NCBI GenBank assembly: GCA_028875335.1
Contig: JAPPEF010000100.1
Coordinates: forward strand, 1-19,155
Reading direction: 5' to 3'
Origin: Gemmatimonadota bacterium
Lineage (GTDB): Bacteria; Latescibacterota; UBA2968; UBA8231
Length of the DNA: 19,155 nucleotides
This document shows positions 1 to 7,759 of this stretch, piece by piece. Below the pieces are notes generated by a model, which was not told the DNA's origin, ran no database searches, and saw only the letters and a list, made by a program, of their open reading frames with translations. Made by a program: the position numbers and the translations under genes. Numbering within the stretch: the first letter of the stretch is position 1; every line of letters begins with the position of its first letter.

Positions 1-395
1 AGCACCTCGAAGTGCCGCGCGCCATCGCCTTGGTCAACAACGTCGATTACATGCCCATCACCCCGGCCATCGGCCTCGATTCGGTGCTGAGCAAACAGCT
101 CCTGACCGTCAACGCCGTCCAGCGCTACGTGCGGCACCAGCGCATCGCCTCCATCGCCAGCCTGCCCGGCCTCGACGTGGAAGCCGTCGAGTACATCGCC
201 CATGGCGGCAGCAAGATCACCCAAAAACCCCTGATCTCCATCCGCCTGCCCAGGGACTCGATCATCGGCGCTGTCGTCCACGGCGATAGCGTAATCATCC
301 CCCGTGGAGACACGCGCATCCAGTCCGGCGACAAAGCCGTGGTCTTCGCCCGGCACTACGTCCATGAGGAAGTGAGAAAGATCTTCGGGGGCTAG
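1..395 (+). CDS. trkA: TrkA C-terminal part, Trk potassium uptake NAD-binding protein (5' end outside window)
   Basis: The reading frame is open from the left window edge (first full codon at position 3) to TAG at 393-395, so the gene is truncated by the window and the GTG at 12 is not a credible start. The visible ~131 residues match the last RCK_N-to-RCK_C portion of TrkA: an ALVNNVDY stretch, then a compact beta-rich RCK_C domain with motifs such as IRLPRDSIIGAVV and the closing GDKAVVFA. TrkA is the cytoplasmic regulatory subunit that binds NAD(H)/ATP and gates the TrkH channel. The next gene is trkH, only 6 bp downstream on the same strand, which supports the assignment and an operon. 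Family identity is secure; only the C-terminus can be described. Confidence 0.9.
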   Translation, partial: HLEVPRAIALVNNVDYMPITPAIGLDSVLSKQLLTVNAVQRYVRHQRIASIASLPGLDVEAVEYIAHGGSKITQKPLISIRLPRDSIIGAVVHGDSVIIPRGDTRIQSGDKAVVFARHYVHEEVRKIFGG

Positions 396-401
396 GAACG
401 C

Positions 402-1850
402 ATGCGCGCCGCAGTTGTATTTCGGGTCCTAGGCGTCCTGCTGACGCTGTTTAGCGTCACCATGTTAGTGCCCGCTGGCGTATCCCTCCTCTACCGCGAC
501 GGAGCGGCAACCTCCTTTCTGTTGGCCTTTGCCATTACGCTCGTCACCGGACTCGCCTGCTGGTTGCCCACTCGCAAGCAGCGCGCCGAGTTGCGGATCA
601 GGGACGGCTTTTTGATAACGGTCTTGTTCTGGGCCGTTTTGGGCTTTTACGGCTCCTTCCCGCTGATGCTGTCCGACCAGCCTGAGCTGAGCTTTACCGA
701 CGCCGTATTTGAGTCCCTCTCCGGCTTGACCACGACCGGTGCCACCGTCATCCAAGGCCTAGACGACCTGCCCCGCTCCATCTTGTTGTACCGCCAGCAG
801 CTCCAATGGTTGGGCGGCATGGGCATCATCGTCCTCGCCATCGCCGTGTTGCCCATGCTCGGCATCGGCGGCATGCAGCTTTTTCGCGCCGAGATCACCG
901 GCCCCATCAAGGATTCAAAGCTGACGCCTCGGATTACCCAGACCGCCAAAGCCCTTTGGTATATCTACTTAAGTTTGACCGTGGCCTGTGCCTTGGCCTA
1001 TTGGCTGGCTGGCATGGAACCTTTTGACGCCATCGCCCACAGCTTCTCAACGGTTGCCATCGGCGGATTTTCAACCCACGACGCCAGCATCGGTTTTTTT
1101 AATAGCCAAGCCATCGAGCTAGTCGCTGTCTTTTTTATCGTGCTGTCGGGCATCAACTTCACGCTGCACTTCTACGCCTTTCGCCAGCGGTCGCTGCATC
1201 CGTATCGCATCGACCCGGAATGCCGCACATACCTAGTTATCTTGCTAATCACCATCCTAATCGCCTGGCTGATACTCTTTACCCACAACGAGCACGACGC
1301 CATCGCGTCTCTGCGCTACGGCCTCTTCGCCACCGTGTCCATTGTCACCACCACCGGGTTCAGCATCGCCGACCATTCGGTCTGGCCCAGCGTGCTGCCG
1401 TTTTTGTTGTTCCTCGGCTCGTTTACCGGCGGTTGCGCCGGCTCAACGGCAGGGGGCATAAAAGTGATGCGCCTGTTGCTCATTCTAAAGCAGGGTAGCC
1501 GAGAGATTATGCGCCTGATCCACCCCAACGCCGTCCTCCCCATCAAGGTGGGACAGCGAGCTGTTCCCGACCGGGTCATGGAAGCGGTGTGGGGGTTTTT
1601 CTCGGTGTACGTGCTGACGTTCACGCTCATGTTCCTCGCCGTGCTCGCCACCGACTTAGATCTGACTACGTCTTTTTCAGCGGTAGCCGCCTGCATCAAC
1701 AACTTAGGACCGGGCCTCGGGGAAGTCGTCCACCACTACGGCGACATCAATTCGGTCGCCAAGTGGATCCTGTGCTTTGCTATGCTGATTGGGAGACTGG
1801 AGGTTTTTACGCTCTTGGTGCTGTTCAGTCCGGCGTTTTGGCGCAAGTAA
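402..1850 (+). CDS. trkH: TrkH potassium uptake channel subunit
   Basis: This 482-residue inner-membrane protein has the usual length for TrkH (about 480). Four pore-loop repeats can be seen: TTTGAT near residues 110-115, [10 protein letters not shown] near residue 217, VTTTGFS near residue 311 and [10 protein letters not shown] near residue 425. They are surrounded by strongly hydrophobic segments, and the conserved LQWLGGMGI and C-terminal [12 protein letters not shown] are present. It carries out K+ uptake together with TrkA. The ATG at 402 follows the trkA stop by 6 bp with an AGGA at 394-397 as ribosome binding site. The 3' end overlaps the opposing soxG gene by 26 bp, so no separate terminator exists between them. 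No damage is visible. Confidence 0.95.
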   Translation: MRAAVVFRVLGVLLTLFSVTMLVPAGVSLLYRDGAATSFLLAFAITLVTGLACWLPTRKQRAELRIRDGFLITVLFWAVLGFYGSFPLMLSDQPELSFTDAVFESLSGLTTTGATVIQGLDDLPRSILLYRQQLQWLGGMGIIVLAIAVLPMLGIGGMQLFRAEITGPIKDSKLTPRITQTAKALWYIYLSLTVACALAYWLAGMEPFDAIAHSFSTVAIGGFSTHDASIGFFNSQAIELVAVFFIVLSGINFTLHFYAFRQRSLHPYRIDPECRTYLVILLITILIAWLILFTHNEHDAIASLRYGLFATVSIVTTTGFSIADHSVWPSVLPFLLFLGSFTGGCAGSTAGGIKVMRLLLILKQGSREIMRLIHPNAVLPIKVGQRAVPDRVMEAVWGFFSVYVLTFTLMFLAVLATDLDLTTSFSAVAACINNLGPGLGEVVHHYGDINSVAKWILCFAMLIGRLEVFTLLVLFSPAFWRK

Positions 1851-2397
1851 TATCCGCAGCAATGGCGGCAAGCGCTTCCCACAGATAGGCCGCCAAGCTG
1901 TAATCAACCCACAAGCGGTACGCACGCTGCCCATCCTCGCCGCGCGGCAGCACCCCACAAGCCGCCCCGGCCACCTGCGTGTACACCATCCGCTCTGCTG
2001 GCTCACGAGCCAAATCCACCGCGCAAGCCTGCGCCAAAATGCCCTCGGCATCGTCCCCTTGCACCACCAAGGTCACCGACTGCTGCTCCACCCGATAGAC
2101 CCCGACCTCCGCAGCTTCCAACGCCGCATTCAGACGCGCCCATAGCTCGTCTTCGGGCCGGCACTCCAAGATCAGTTCGCCCGCGCCCACCCGCGCCAAA
2201 ACCCCATCCGCTCCCACGGGCCGCGTGTCGTAGATCCGCTCCGGCAATGCGAGCACGTGCTGCTCGGCCCACTCGACTAAGCGCGGACCTTTGGCCCCGA
2301 GCTTGACCATATCAACCGGATGGTGCAAAGCGGCCTGCACCGGAGCGGGTGCGGCGGCGACGAGATGGGCGATGGGGCTTTTGCGCGTTGTGGTCAT
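1825..2397 (-). CDS. soxG: Sarcosine oxidase gamma subunit family protein (SoxG)
   Basis: The 190-residue protein has the length and pattern of the gamma subunit of heterotetrameric sarcosine oxidase. It starts IAHLVAAAPAP, has a central LARVGAGELIL strand region, and ends with a GAACGVLPRGE / YRLWVDYSLAAYLWEAL block typical of SoxG and related GcvT-like folds. In Sox enzymes the gamma subunit assembles with alpha, beta and delta in the cytoplasm to demethylate sarcosine to glycine and feed a one-carbon unit to folate. Unlike the usual soxBDAG order, it lies about 12.7 kb from soxA here, just beyond a broken hsdR. Its last few residues (ITCAKTPD) are encoded in the overlap with trkH and differ from what follows the same block in the second, partial copy near 10042. 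No strong Shine-Dalgarno is seen before ATG 2397. Confidence 0.8.
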   Translation of the reverse strand: MTTTRKSPIAHLVAAAPAPVQAALHHPVDMVKLGAKGPRLVEWAEQHVLALPERIYDTRPVGADGVLARVGAGELILECRPEDELWARLNAALEAAEVGVYRVEQQSVTLVVQGDDAEGILAQACAVDLAREPAERMVYTQVAGAACGVLPRGEDGQRAYRLWVDYSLAAYLWEALAAIAADITCAKTPD

Positions 2398-2422
2398 AGG
2401 GTTTATCGTGGGGTTAGAGGTT

Positions 2423-2551
2423 TCAGGACGCCCATCCTTCGGACAGCACTTCGGCCTGTGCGATGTCTGGGCCGAGGGAAGTCTTCCAGACGAGGCTTTC
2501 GAACCAAGCGAGGGCCGCGTCTTCGACGACGGCTTCGGTGAGGACGGTCAA
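2423..2551 (-). pseudogene. hsdR: hsdR remnant: N-terminus of type I restriction endonuclease R subunit
   Basis: A 42-codon frame begins at TTG 2551 and ends at TGA 2425-2423. Its first residues read LTEAVVEDAALAWFESL followed by GPDIA, the classic N-terminus of HsdR (LTE..VE.AAL.WLE.LG....GPDIAPGE). After about residue 34 the match ends (VLSEGWAS), so about 95% of a normal ~1000-residue HsdR is missing. The TTG overlaps the TGA stop of the upstream transposase gene (TTGA), and soxG starts only 25 bp downstream. HsdR would be the ATP-dependent translocase/nuclease of a type I restriction system; this fragment has neither nuclease nor helicase motifs. Together with the hsdM remnant at 7756-7923 it marks the two ends of a former RM operon. 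Identification is by motif recognition only. Confidence 0.7.
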
Positions 2552-3219
2552 GGTGCGTCCTGCGTGGGATTTACTGCCATCGGGTTTTCTCGGTCAAAGG
2601 ACCATTGTATTGGATTGTCGAGGATATACTGGCGGATCTTTTTCATAGACTCGTCGGTTCGCACAATATGCTCGTAGAAATTCCGCTGCCATAACCGCCC
2701 GTGAAAGGGTGGCCAATTCATATCGCGAACCCCCCGCGCATATTCCAACGTAGTCAACGACTTAAATGCACCGACCACATCCCCCAATCCGACCCTTGTA
2801 GGGGCACCCCTTGTGGGTGCCCTATTCTCTACGGAGGTGGTTGTCCGAATTCCTCCGGCGGTGGTTCCTGCGGCGGCAGGTTCTGTAGTGGGTTCTGGCA
2901 TGGTGGTTGTCGCGTCGTTGGGGAGATGGGCACCCACAAGGGGTGCCCCTACCATGATGATTCCGTGGATGTGGTTGGGCATTGCGATAAATGTGTCCAT
3001 AGCGATGGATGGGAAACGGTTGGGCATTTCATTCCAAATCCGCTGGACCATTTGTCCGGCGGCGTTCAGCCGCATCTGCCCGTCCACCACGATACCAAAC
3101 AGCGGCAACCTCCCCAGCACTACAATGGTCACGAAATAGGCACCCGCTTGCGTGTAATCGTATCCCTTCAGGCGAAGAGAGCGTCGGTGTTGGCGGTCTG
3201 GATCATAGGGACGATTCAA
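2548..3219 (-). CDS. REP-associated tyrosine transposase (RAYT, Y1/TnpA_REP family)
   Basis: The 223-residue protein starts with the RAYT signature RRSLRLKGYDYTQAGAYFVTI. It contains the HUH metal-binding motif in AMPNHIHGII (near residue 79-88) and the catalytic-tyrosine helix IRQYILDNPIQW (near residue 197-208), so both catalytic elements of an Y1 HUH endonuclease are present. These enzymes cut single-stranded DNA at REP palindromes. Between the HUH motif and the C-terminal half there is a ~55-residue low-complexity Thr/Ala/Pro segment, and the DNA encoding it contains a 25-bp perfect inverted repeat (2798-2822 and 2928-2952). The gene lies between the frameshifted AAA ATPase gene and the hsdR remnant on the same strand, so it probably inserted into the RM operon. 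It looks intact. Confidence 0.88.
   Translation of the reverse strand: MNRPYDPDRQHRRSLRLKGYDYTQAGAYFVTIVVLGRLPLFGIVVDGQMRLNAAGQMVQRIWNEMPNRFPSIAMDTFIAMPNHIHGIIMVGAPLVGAHLPNDATTTMPEPTTEPAAAGTTAGGIRTTTSVENRAPTRGAPTRVGLGDVVGAFKSLTTLEYARGVRDMNWPPFHGRLWQRNFYEHIVRTDESMKKIRQYILDNPIQWSFDRENPMAVNPTQDAP
2798..2952. repeat. REP-like 25-bp perfect inverted repeat inside the RAYT coding sequence
   Basis: Positions 2798-2822 (beginning GTAGGGGCACCCC and ending GTGGGTGCCC) are the exact reverse complement of 2928-2952 (beginning GGGCACCCAC and ending GGTGCCCCTAC), with 105 bp between them. Each arm is itself a near-palindrome of GGGGCACC/GGTGCCC type, as in bacterial REP elements mobilised by RAYTs. In the protein the arms are read as RGAPTRVG-like and VGAPLVGAHL-like peptides. 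Seen directly in the sequence; the REP label is inferred from the host gene being a RAYT. Confidence 0.85.
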
Positions 3220-3266
3220 AAGCTAGCCCCCGTTTGCGATGCGGTCGATATTTTGAACATCCATGA

Positions 3267-4342
3267 TCATCGCGTCGGTCTTCCACCGAGGATGTTCATC
3301 TTCCACAAGTCACCCAATGCGTAGTCTTCCAACCAATAGCGCAGGCATTCCAAATCCAACCGCTCAAACTTCGACTCTCCCTGTTCGCGGCTGACCACGA
3401 TCACGTCCTCCGGTGCCAAGGCGCTGATCAAATCGACCGATTGGGTTGATACAATGAGCTGTTTGGTTTCGCTTGCTTGTTGCAGCAGAGCACCAAGCAG
3501 ATTCACCGCGTACGGATGCAGCCCAAGCTCTGGTTCGTCGATGAGGATCGTCATCGGCTGCAACCCGGCTGGCTGCAACAGCAGGGTCGCCAAACAGATA
3601 AACCGGAGCGTCCCATCGGAAAGCTGGCGCGGTCCGTGGACCGTATCTGGGTCGTCCGCTTCAAACCACTCCAGTTCCAAACGTTCCCCTAACTCCCTGC
3701 GGTACACGAAATCCCCGAAGAACGGTGCTGCCATGCACGCGGTATCCACGATGCGTTCGTAGTTTTCCGGGTATTGCTCACGCAGGTAGCGCAAGAACGA
3801 CGCCAGATTGCTCGCGTCCGGCTTGAGCCGTAGGTGCTCACGGCTTGGGCTTGGCGCATGGGCGCAGACGGAGTGGTGTCGTGGAAGTGATAGACGCGCC
3901 AACTGCGGATGACGGGCCAGATGTACTTGGCGACCGCATCGTCCGCAACATCCGGCAGCCGCGCTTCCTCGTGTCCGCTACCGAGCGACTGCTGCTCCCC
4001 CAAACCTCCGCCAGCACTCAGCATCTCGTCAGCGAAGATCAAACGTTCTCCGGCCGGCACCAGTGCGAATTCGTAGCCGTTCTCGTCGAAAACGAACTTA
4101 GCCTCCAGTTGCTGTGTCCGCTTCCGACCGCCAAACAGCAGGGCATCCGGCCCGTCCTGTTGGCCGACGAAGAGTTGCAGCCGCTTCTCAGATAGCTGGG
4201 CTAGCATCTGGAACAGACTAATGAAGTTGCTCTTGCCGGCCCCATTGGCACCGATCAGCACGTTCAGGTTGCGTAACTCAAAGTCTTCGAGGGCGCGGAT
4301 GGATTTGAAGCCGCGGATGGTAAGACGATCTAGTCGGGACAT
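3267..4342 (-). pseudogene. Frameshifted AAA ATPase (COG4637-like predicted ATPase, ABC/RecF-type)
   Basis: Two frames together give one ATPase. The first (from ATG 4342, MSRLDRLTIRGFKSI) carries the N-terminal beta strands, Walker A GANGAGKS (residues 31-38) and text up to PSAPMRQAQAV. The second resumes at EHLRLKPDASNLASFLRYL and carries the ABC-like signature region LSDGTLRFICLA, Walker B MTILIDEPELGLHP and the switch STQS near the C-terminus MNILGGRPTR. The frame changes near 3838-3845; family members usually have a few extra residues there, so a small out-of-frame deletion is likely. The ATG at 4342 was preferred over 4453 because the longer form overlaps the preceding TPR gene and its extra residues look unconserved. 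Such ATPases often ride inside type I RM or other defence loci. As written the product would stop shortly after the shift and lose Walker B; a sequencing error is the alternative. Confidence 0.82.
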
Positions 4343-4388
4343 AGCTCTATTCTGTTGATTGTTCACAAGTTCCAACTCGTATCGGCCG

Positions 4389-5738
4389 TCATGGAGCATC
4401 GCCCCTATCGAGGTTGCTGAGGTCCTGTGCTGCTTTTGCCGCCAAGTCTGCATTGCCCGTCGCTTGGGCCAGATTGAGCGCCTTCTCTAAGTCCTGCCGG
4501 GCCTCGTCTATGCGCTCCTGTTGGGCCTTTGCGTTACCTCGGCTGAAGTAAGCGTCGGTATTGTCTGGATACAGACGGATCGCTTCGTCGTAGTCGGCAA
4601 GGGCCGCTTCCAATTGGCCAAGAGCTTCCTTTGCCACGCCTCGTCTGTAGTAGGCTTGGGTATAGTCTGGCTTCTGAGCGATTGCCGCATCAAAGTCAGC
4701 AATTGCCGCTTCCAATTGGCCAAGGGCCTCCTTTACCACGCCTCGGTTGTAGTAGGCTTGGGTATAGTCCGGGTTCCGAGCGATTGCCGCATCGTATTCA
4801 ACAAGGGCCGCCTCCCGTTGGCCAAGGGTCTCCTTTACCATGCCTCGGCTGTAGTAGGCTTGGGCATAGTTTGGATTCCGAGCGATTGCCGCATCGTAGT
4901 CGGCAAGGGCCGCTTCCCATTGGCCAAGGACTATCTTTACCATGCCTCGGTTGTAGTAGGCTTCAACGAGATCTGGATTCAGACGGAGTGCCTTGTCATA
5001 GGCGTCAAGAGCCATTTTCCGATCCAATTTTTCTAGTAAAGCCAGATAGCCGACAGAAAACCATGCACGGGCCGCAAGCTCGCTGTCAGTTTCCTCCACG
5101 ATATTGGCGATAGAGCGCCATTTTTCAATGGCCTCCTCGTCCCTGTTTTGCTGCTGAAGCGAGAGAGCAGCGGCGACCGCTCTGTCTATCGGGGACGAGT
5201 CGGGATTCTGCTGGATATTTTCCACGACCTCACTTGCCTTGTCTGGGTCGTCCCCAACGACCTCGGCATTCATTCCTTTTACAAGTGAGTCGGCTTCGTC
5301 TCGACGTGTCTTTATCTCTTCAACATAGCGTTGAGCCTCGTCCTTGATCTCGTTGAATTTCTTGAAACTGAAACGGCCTCCAATAAAGGCGGCAATTGGG
5401 ATAACAATGGCGAGGAACGTAAGAAATATCGCTGTAGCGGCGAGCCACCAATCAAGCGTCTTCGCTTGGTCGTCGAGAAGCTCACGTCGCAGTTCGTTGA
5501 AACGGCGTTCATTCTCGACATCAGCGGAGGCCGTGTCTCTGTTCGGTTCAAGCGTCGGTTGCTTTTGTTCGGGTTCGTCGCTACTCGCTTGGGCTCCGAC
5601 ACTGTCCGTTTGGACCTTGGCACTGCTGGGAGTATTGACGGCGGAAGGTTCCTCCGTTTGCGCGGTGAGGACGCTCACCGTCAATGTGAACGCAAATAGC
5701 AAGGCAACGATCACCCACCATTTTTGCGAATATCTCAT
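4389..5738 (-). CDS. Membrane-anchored tetratricopeptide repeat protein
   Basis: The 449-residue protein has an N-terminal hydrophobic signal/anchor (about residues 6-25), a Ser/Glu/Gln-rich linker, a second transmembrane segment (about 98-121, WWLAATAIFLTFLAIVIPIA), a charged probably coiled-coil stretch (about 125-160), and then five to six TPR units (about 223-425) with the recurrent AYYNRG/YDAAIARNPDY pattern. TPRs are protein-interaction scaffolds; the partner cannot be told from sequence. The ATG at 5738 overlaps the stop of a small upstream frame (ATGA). It sits between the AlbA_2-type protein and the AAA ATPase on the same strand, so it is probably part of the same accessory module of the RM island. 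The two hydrophobic segments would expose the linker outside and place the TPRs in the cytoplasm, or the reverse if the first is cleaved. Confidence 0.85.
   Translation of the reverse strand: MRYSQKWWVIVALLFAFTLTVSVLTAQTEEPSAVNTPSSAKVQTDSVGAQASSDEPEQKQPTLEPNRDTASADVENERRFNELRRELLDDQAKTLDWWLAATAIFLTFLAIVIPIAAFIGGRFSFKKFNEIKDEAQRYVEEIKTRRDEADSLVKGMNAEVVGDDPDKASEVVENIQQNPDSSPIDRAVAAALSLQQQNRDEEAIEKWRSIANIVEETDSELAARAWFSVGYLALLEKLDRKMALDAYDKALRLNPDLVEAYYNRGMVKIVLGQWEAALADYDAAIARNPNYAQAYYSRGMVKETLGQREAALVEYDAAIARNPDYTQAYYNRGVVKEALGQLEAAIADFDAAIAQKPDYTQAYYRRGVAKEALGQLEAALADYDEAIRLYPDNTDAYFSRGNAKAQQERIDEARQDLEKALNLAQATGNADLAAKAAQDLSNLDRGDAP
4562..4970 (-). repeat. Four near-identical 102-bp tandem repeats encoding TPR units
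   Basis: Four consecutive 102-bp units (34 codons each) share long identical runs such as TTGGCCAAGGGCCTCCTTTA and CGAGCGATTGCCGCATCGTA on the + strand. The repeats match the TPR period exactly, so they are coding. The high nucleotide similarity implies recent expansion or homogenisation. Confidence 0.85.
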
Positions 5739-5801
5739 TGATACTTTCCTATAACCGCTTCGCTCTCTTCGTCCCGCGTGTTCACTCTCATTTCACTAAG
5801 G

Positions 5802-5891
5802 TCAAGCCCTGTCAATGCCGACTCTCTCCTCAATAACCAAGTGAAGCAACGGGTTTGTACCTTCCCCGGGCTGATGGTTCTCAATGGACAT
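5802..5891 (-). CDS. Candidate 29-residue small protein or leader peptide upstream of the TPR gene
   Basis: ATG at 5891 is preceded by AAAAGGAGGT (5905-5896) at an ideal 5-nt spacing from GGAGG, by far the best ribosome binding site in the window. The frame reads MSIENHQPGEGTNPLLHLVI and ends at TGA 5804-5802. Moving +1 at the GCT TGA C stop context lets translation continue in the frame DLSEMRVNTRDEESEAVIGK to a TGA at 5737-5735 that overlaps the TPR ATG, giving about 51 residues. This could be a coupled leader peptide, a small protein broken by one base, or a recoding site. No homologue is recognised; the ribosome binding site is the main support. Confidence 0.4.
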   Translation of the reverse strand: MSIENHQPGEGTNPLLHLVIEERVGIDRA

Positions 5892-5895
5892 GTTG

Positions 5896-5905
5896 ACCTC
5901 CTTTT
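5896..5905 (-). promoter_or_regulatory. Strong Shine-Dalgarno AAAAGGAGGT
   Basis: Read on the - strand, AAAAGGAGGT lies 4 nt upstream of ATG 5891 (TCAAC between GGAGG and ATG). It is a full anti-SD match and does not serve the TPR ATG 158 bp away, so it argues for translation of the small upstream frame. Confidence 0.6.
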
Positions 5906-6013
5906 GTGTTGCCTAGTTGACTGGTGCCGCTTCTTCCTGCGGCGTTTCTTCTCGACATTCACACGACGCGCTCTTGCAACAGGGAAGGTCGGCGTAGCCC
6001 CCCGTACCCACAA

Positions 6014-7759
6014 TCACGGCTCTATCGCACGATACTCCACCAGCACTGACCTGCCCACGATATAGACAATGCGCCCCCACATTTCGACGCCATTGGCATC
6101 CATCAGCCGCAAGTCTTCACCAAAAGAAAAGTGAACGGGTTGTTCTTGGCCCTGATTGATGGTGATGTTCGAGGCATAGAGGTAGGTTCGGTCATGGGGG
6201 CCGCGAATGGGATTGAGCTGTCCCTTGAGCCCCGGAATGGTGCCGGTTGCCTCGGGAAAAATCACCGCGCCGCCGCTGGAAAGGGCTTTGAGTTCTACAG
6301 CCAGCGCACCATCCGCCGGAACCCACCCATACTCAAGGTGTGCGGCAAAGCCTTTAGCGGCGACGAACACAGTCATGGGCAAGTTCGTCGCGTACAAGTC
6401 CAGTGCCGCTTCTCCGTTCTCGTCTGTCGTGGCTCGTTGCCAAGTATTGTCGGGAAATAGACCCAGCAAATCGGCTCCCGCGACTGGGCGGCCCTCTCGA
6501 CGAACTGTCACCGCGACCGTGGCTGGCGAGGCATTCGTGTCCGCAGCGGGAAGCGTCAGAAAGAGGTCGGACTCACCAAGGATCCAATACGTAGGAGCCT
6601 TCCCGCTCAACGCCTCAGTCTCGCGCAGGATAATGGGAACACCATCGCCGCGACGCTCCATGAAGAATTGACGCTTTTCAGACCCGGGAATGTCGCCAAC
6701 AGACATGCGACCGAGCGCGGATGCGATGGTTTCGTTGCGCGTCGCTTGTCGAGCCGCCATGCTGTCAATGGTGAGGTTGTTCGCTAGCCCACCTGGCGAA
6801 TTGATTTCTATGCGGTCGGCAAACATGGACACTCGAATTCGGCTACCGCGGATCGAATAGTCCCGATGGGCGACGGCATTCACCATCGCCTCGAAAAGTG
6901 CTTCGGCACTGTACTGCGGAAGGTCTAGACGGGCGGGTTTCTTGTACGCCCCGACGCGCATGTTGCGCATCACAAAGGCCATTGCGTCCGCCACCTGCTG
7001 GTTGATCGGACCCGTGATGATCCGCGCATCTAGTTGGCCGGATGCCCGGTCCTCACCGCGATAGTGGGTCGCGGTAATGCAAGCGCTGGGCAGCCACTGC
7101 TCAGGCGCGTGAGTACACAGGAGAATCCCCGCCACCGTGGCTCGCATTGCGCCGTCTTCATCCCTACCCAACAGTGCGAGTTTTTCCAGTGCCGTTTCGG
7201 GATCGGCCCGCCCGCCCACGCTGAGCAGCGGTTTCCAAAGTGCTTCATCCAGCGTGCGGAACCCGGTATCCGGCACGGGCTGTTCGTCGAACCAGCGATA
7301 ACGCGCCTGGCCGCGCTGTTGCGCCAAGCGCATGCGCTCGTCGCTGGCCATCTGTCGTTTGGAACTACCGACGCGCCGGAAGCTGCCACCCGGACTGTCG
7401 TGCTGGGCGGTGCCTTTGGCTACTGAGACGGCCAACAGTGCTTTGTCGTCGAGCTCGTGGCGAGTAATGGCTACATCAAAGAGCGATGGCCTGATCGAGT
7501 GGGAACACAACTCGACGACCAAGCGTTCCAAAGCATTCATTTGTTCTCGCGACATGCCCTGTACTGAACCGTCATCAGTGACCCCACAGAGCAGCACACC
7601 GCCGCCGGCATTGGCAAAAGCCGCTATTTCATCTGCCAAGTCGTCTCGTTTGGGTGCCGTCGGCCGGTCGGCGCGGAACTCGACCTGCTTAAACTCCCAG
7701 TAGCTATCCTCCCCCAAATCCAATTGGCGTTTGATGTCTTCTGTGTTCATACGCATCAT
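6014..7759 (-). CDS. AlbA_2 / HATPase_c_4 ATP-binding protein (Schlafen-like, type I RM accessory)
   Basis: The 581-residue protein begins with an AlbA_2 (divergent AAA_4, Schlafen-like) domain, about residues 8-135: [12 protein letters not shown], then [21 protein letters not shown], then FRRVGSS. A GHKL-type ATPase module follows (about 280-375) with the N-box-like [13 protein letters not shown] (290-302) and the G-box INSPGGL (319-325). The C-terminal third is unusual: a carboxypeptidase-regulatory or Ig-like fold (about 413-490, [15 protein letters not shown]...[14 protein letters not shown]) and a small final beta domain ([11 protein letters not shown] to [10 protein letters not shown]). 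This arrangement is known from proteins encoded within type I RM operons between hsdM and hsdS or hsdR; their role is unproven. The ATG overlaps the stop of the hsdM remnant (ATGA), consistent with translational coupling. ATG 7759, 7756 and 7750 are all possible starts. It looks intact. Confidence 0.85.
   Translation of the reverse strand: MMRMNTEDIKRQLDLGEDSYWEFKQVEFRADRPTAPKRDDLADEIAAFANAGGGVLLCGVTDDGSVQGMSREQMNALERLVVELCSHSIRPSLFDVAITRHELDDKALLAVSVAKGTAQHDSPGGSFRRVGSSKRQMASDERMRLAQQRGQARYRWFDEQPVPDTGFRTLDEALWKPLLSVGGRADPETALEKLALLGRDEDGAMRATVAGILLCTHAPEQWLPSACITATHYRGEDRASGQLDARIITGPINQQVADAMAFVMRNMRVGAYKKPARLDLPQYSAEALFEAMVNAVAHRDYSIRGSRIRVSMFADRIEINSPGGLANNLTIDSMAARQATRNETIASALGRMSVGDIPGSEKRQFFMERRGDGVPIILRETEALSGKAPTYWILGESDLFLTLPAADTNASPATVAVTVRREGRPVAGADLLGLFPDNTWQRATTDENGEAALDLYATNLPMTVFVAAKGFAAHLEYGWVPADGALAVELKALSSGGAVIFPEATGTIPGLKGQLNPIRGPHDRTYLYASNITINQGQEQPVHFSFGEDLRLMDANGVEMWGRIVYIVGRSVLVEYRAIEP

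Larger units (their letters stand above)
5739..6013. other. 275-bp spacer between AlbA_2-type gene and TPR gene; leader for the TPR gene
   Basis: No homologue of hsdS or another known gene was recognised here in any frame. The - strand is rich in Arg/Lys codons upstream of 5905 and then has a strong Shine-Dalgarno followed by a small frame (see 5802-5891). A longer frame across the whole spacer exists but lacks a credible start and has an odd, very basic composition. The most likely role is a leader and translational start region for the TPR gene. Confidence 0.4.

Noticed and set aside
2701..3324. 207-codon + strand frame opposite the RAYT
   Set aside because: It is antisense to a recognised transposase with catalytic motifs and has no family resemblance.
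4562..4970. Regularly spaced repeats that might be a CRISPR array
   Set aside because: The period is 102 bp without unique spacers and it reads through as TPR units in one long frame.
5735..6013. 92-codon basic protein on the - strand
   Set aside because: No ribosome binding site at its start, a composition rich in Arg/Lys runs, and a better-supported small frame lies within it.
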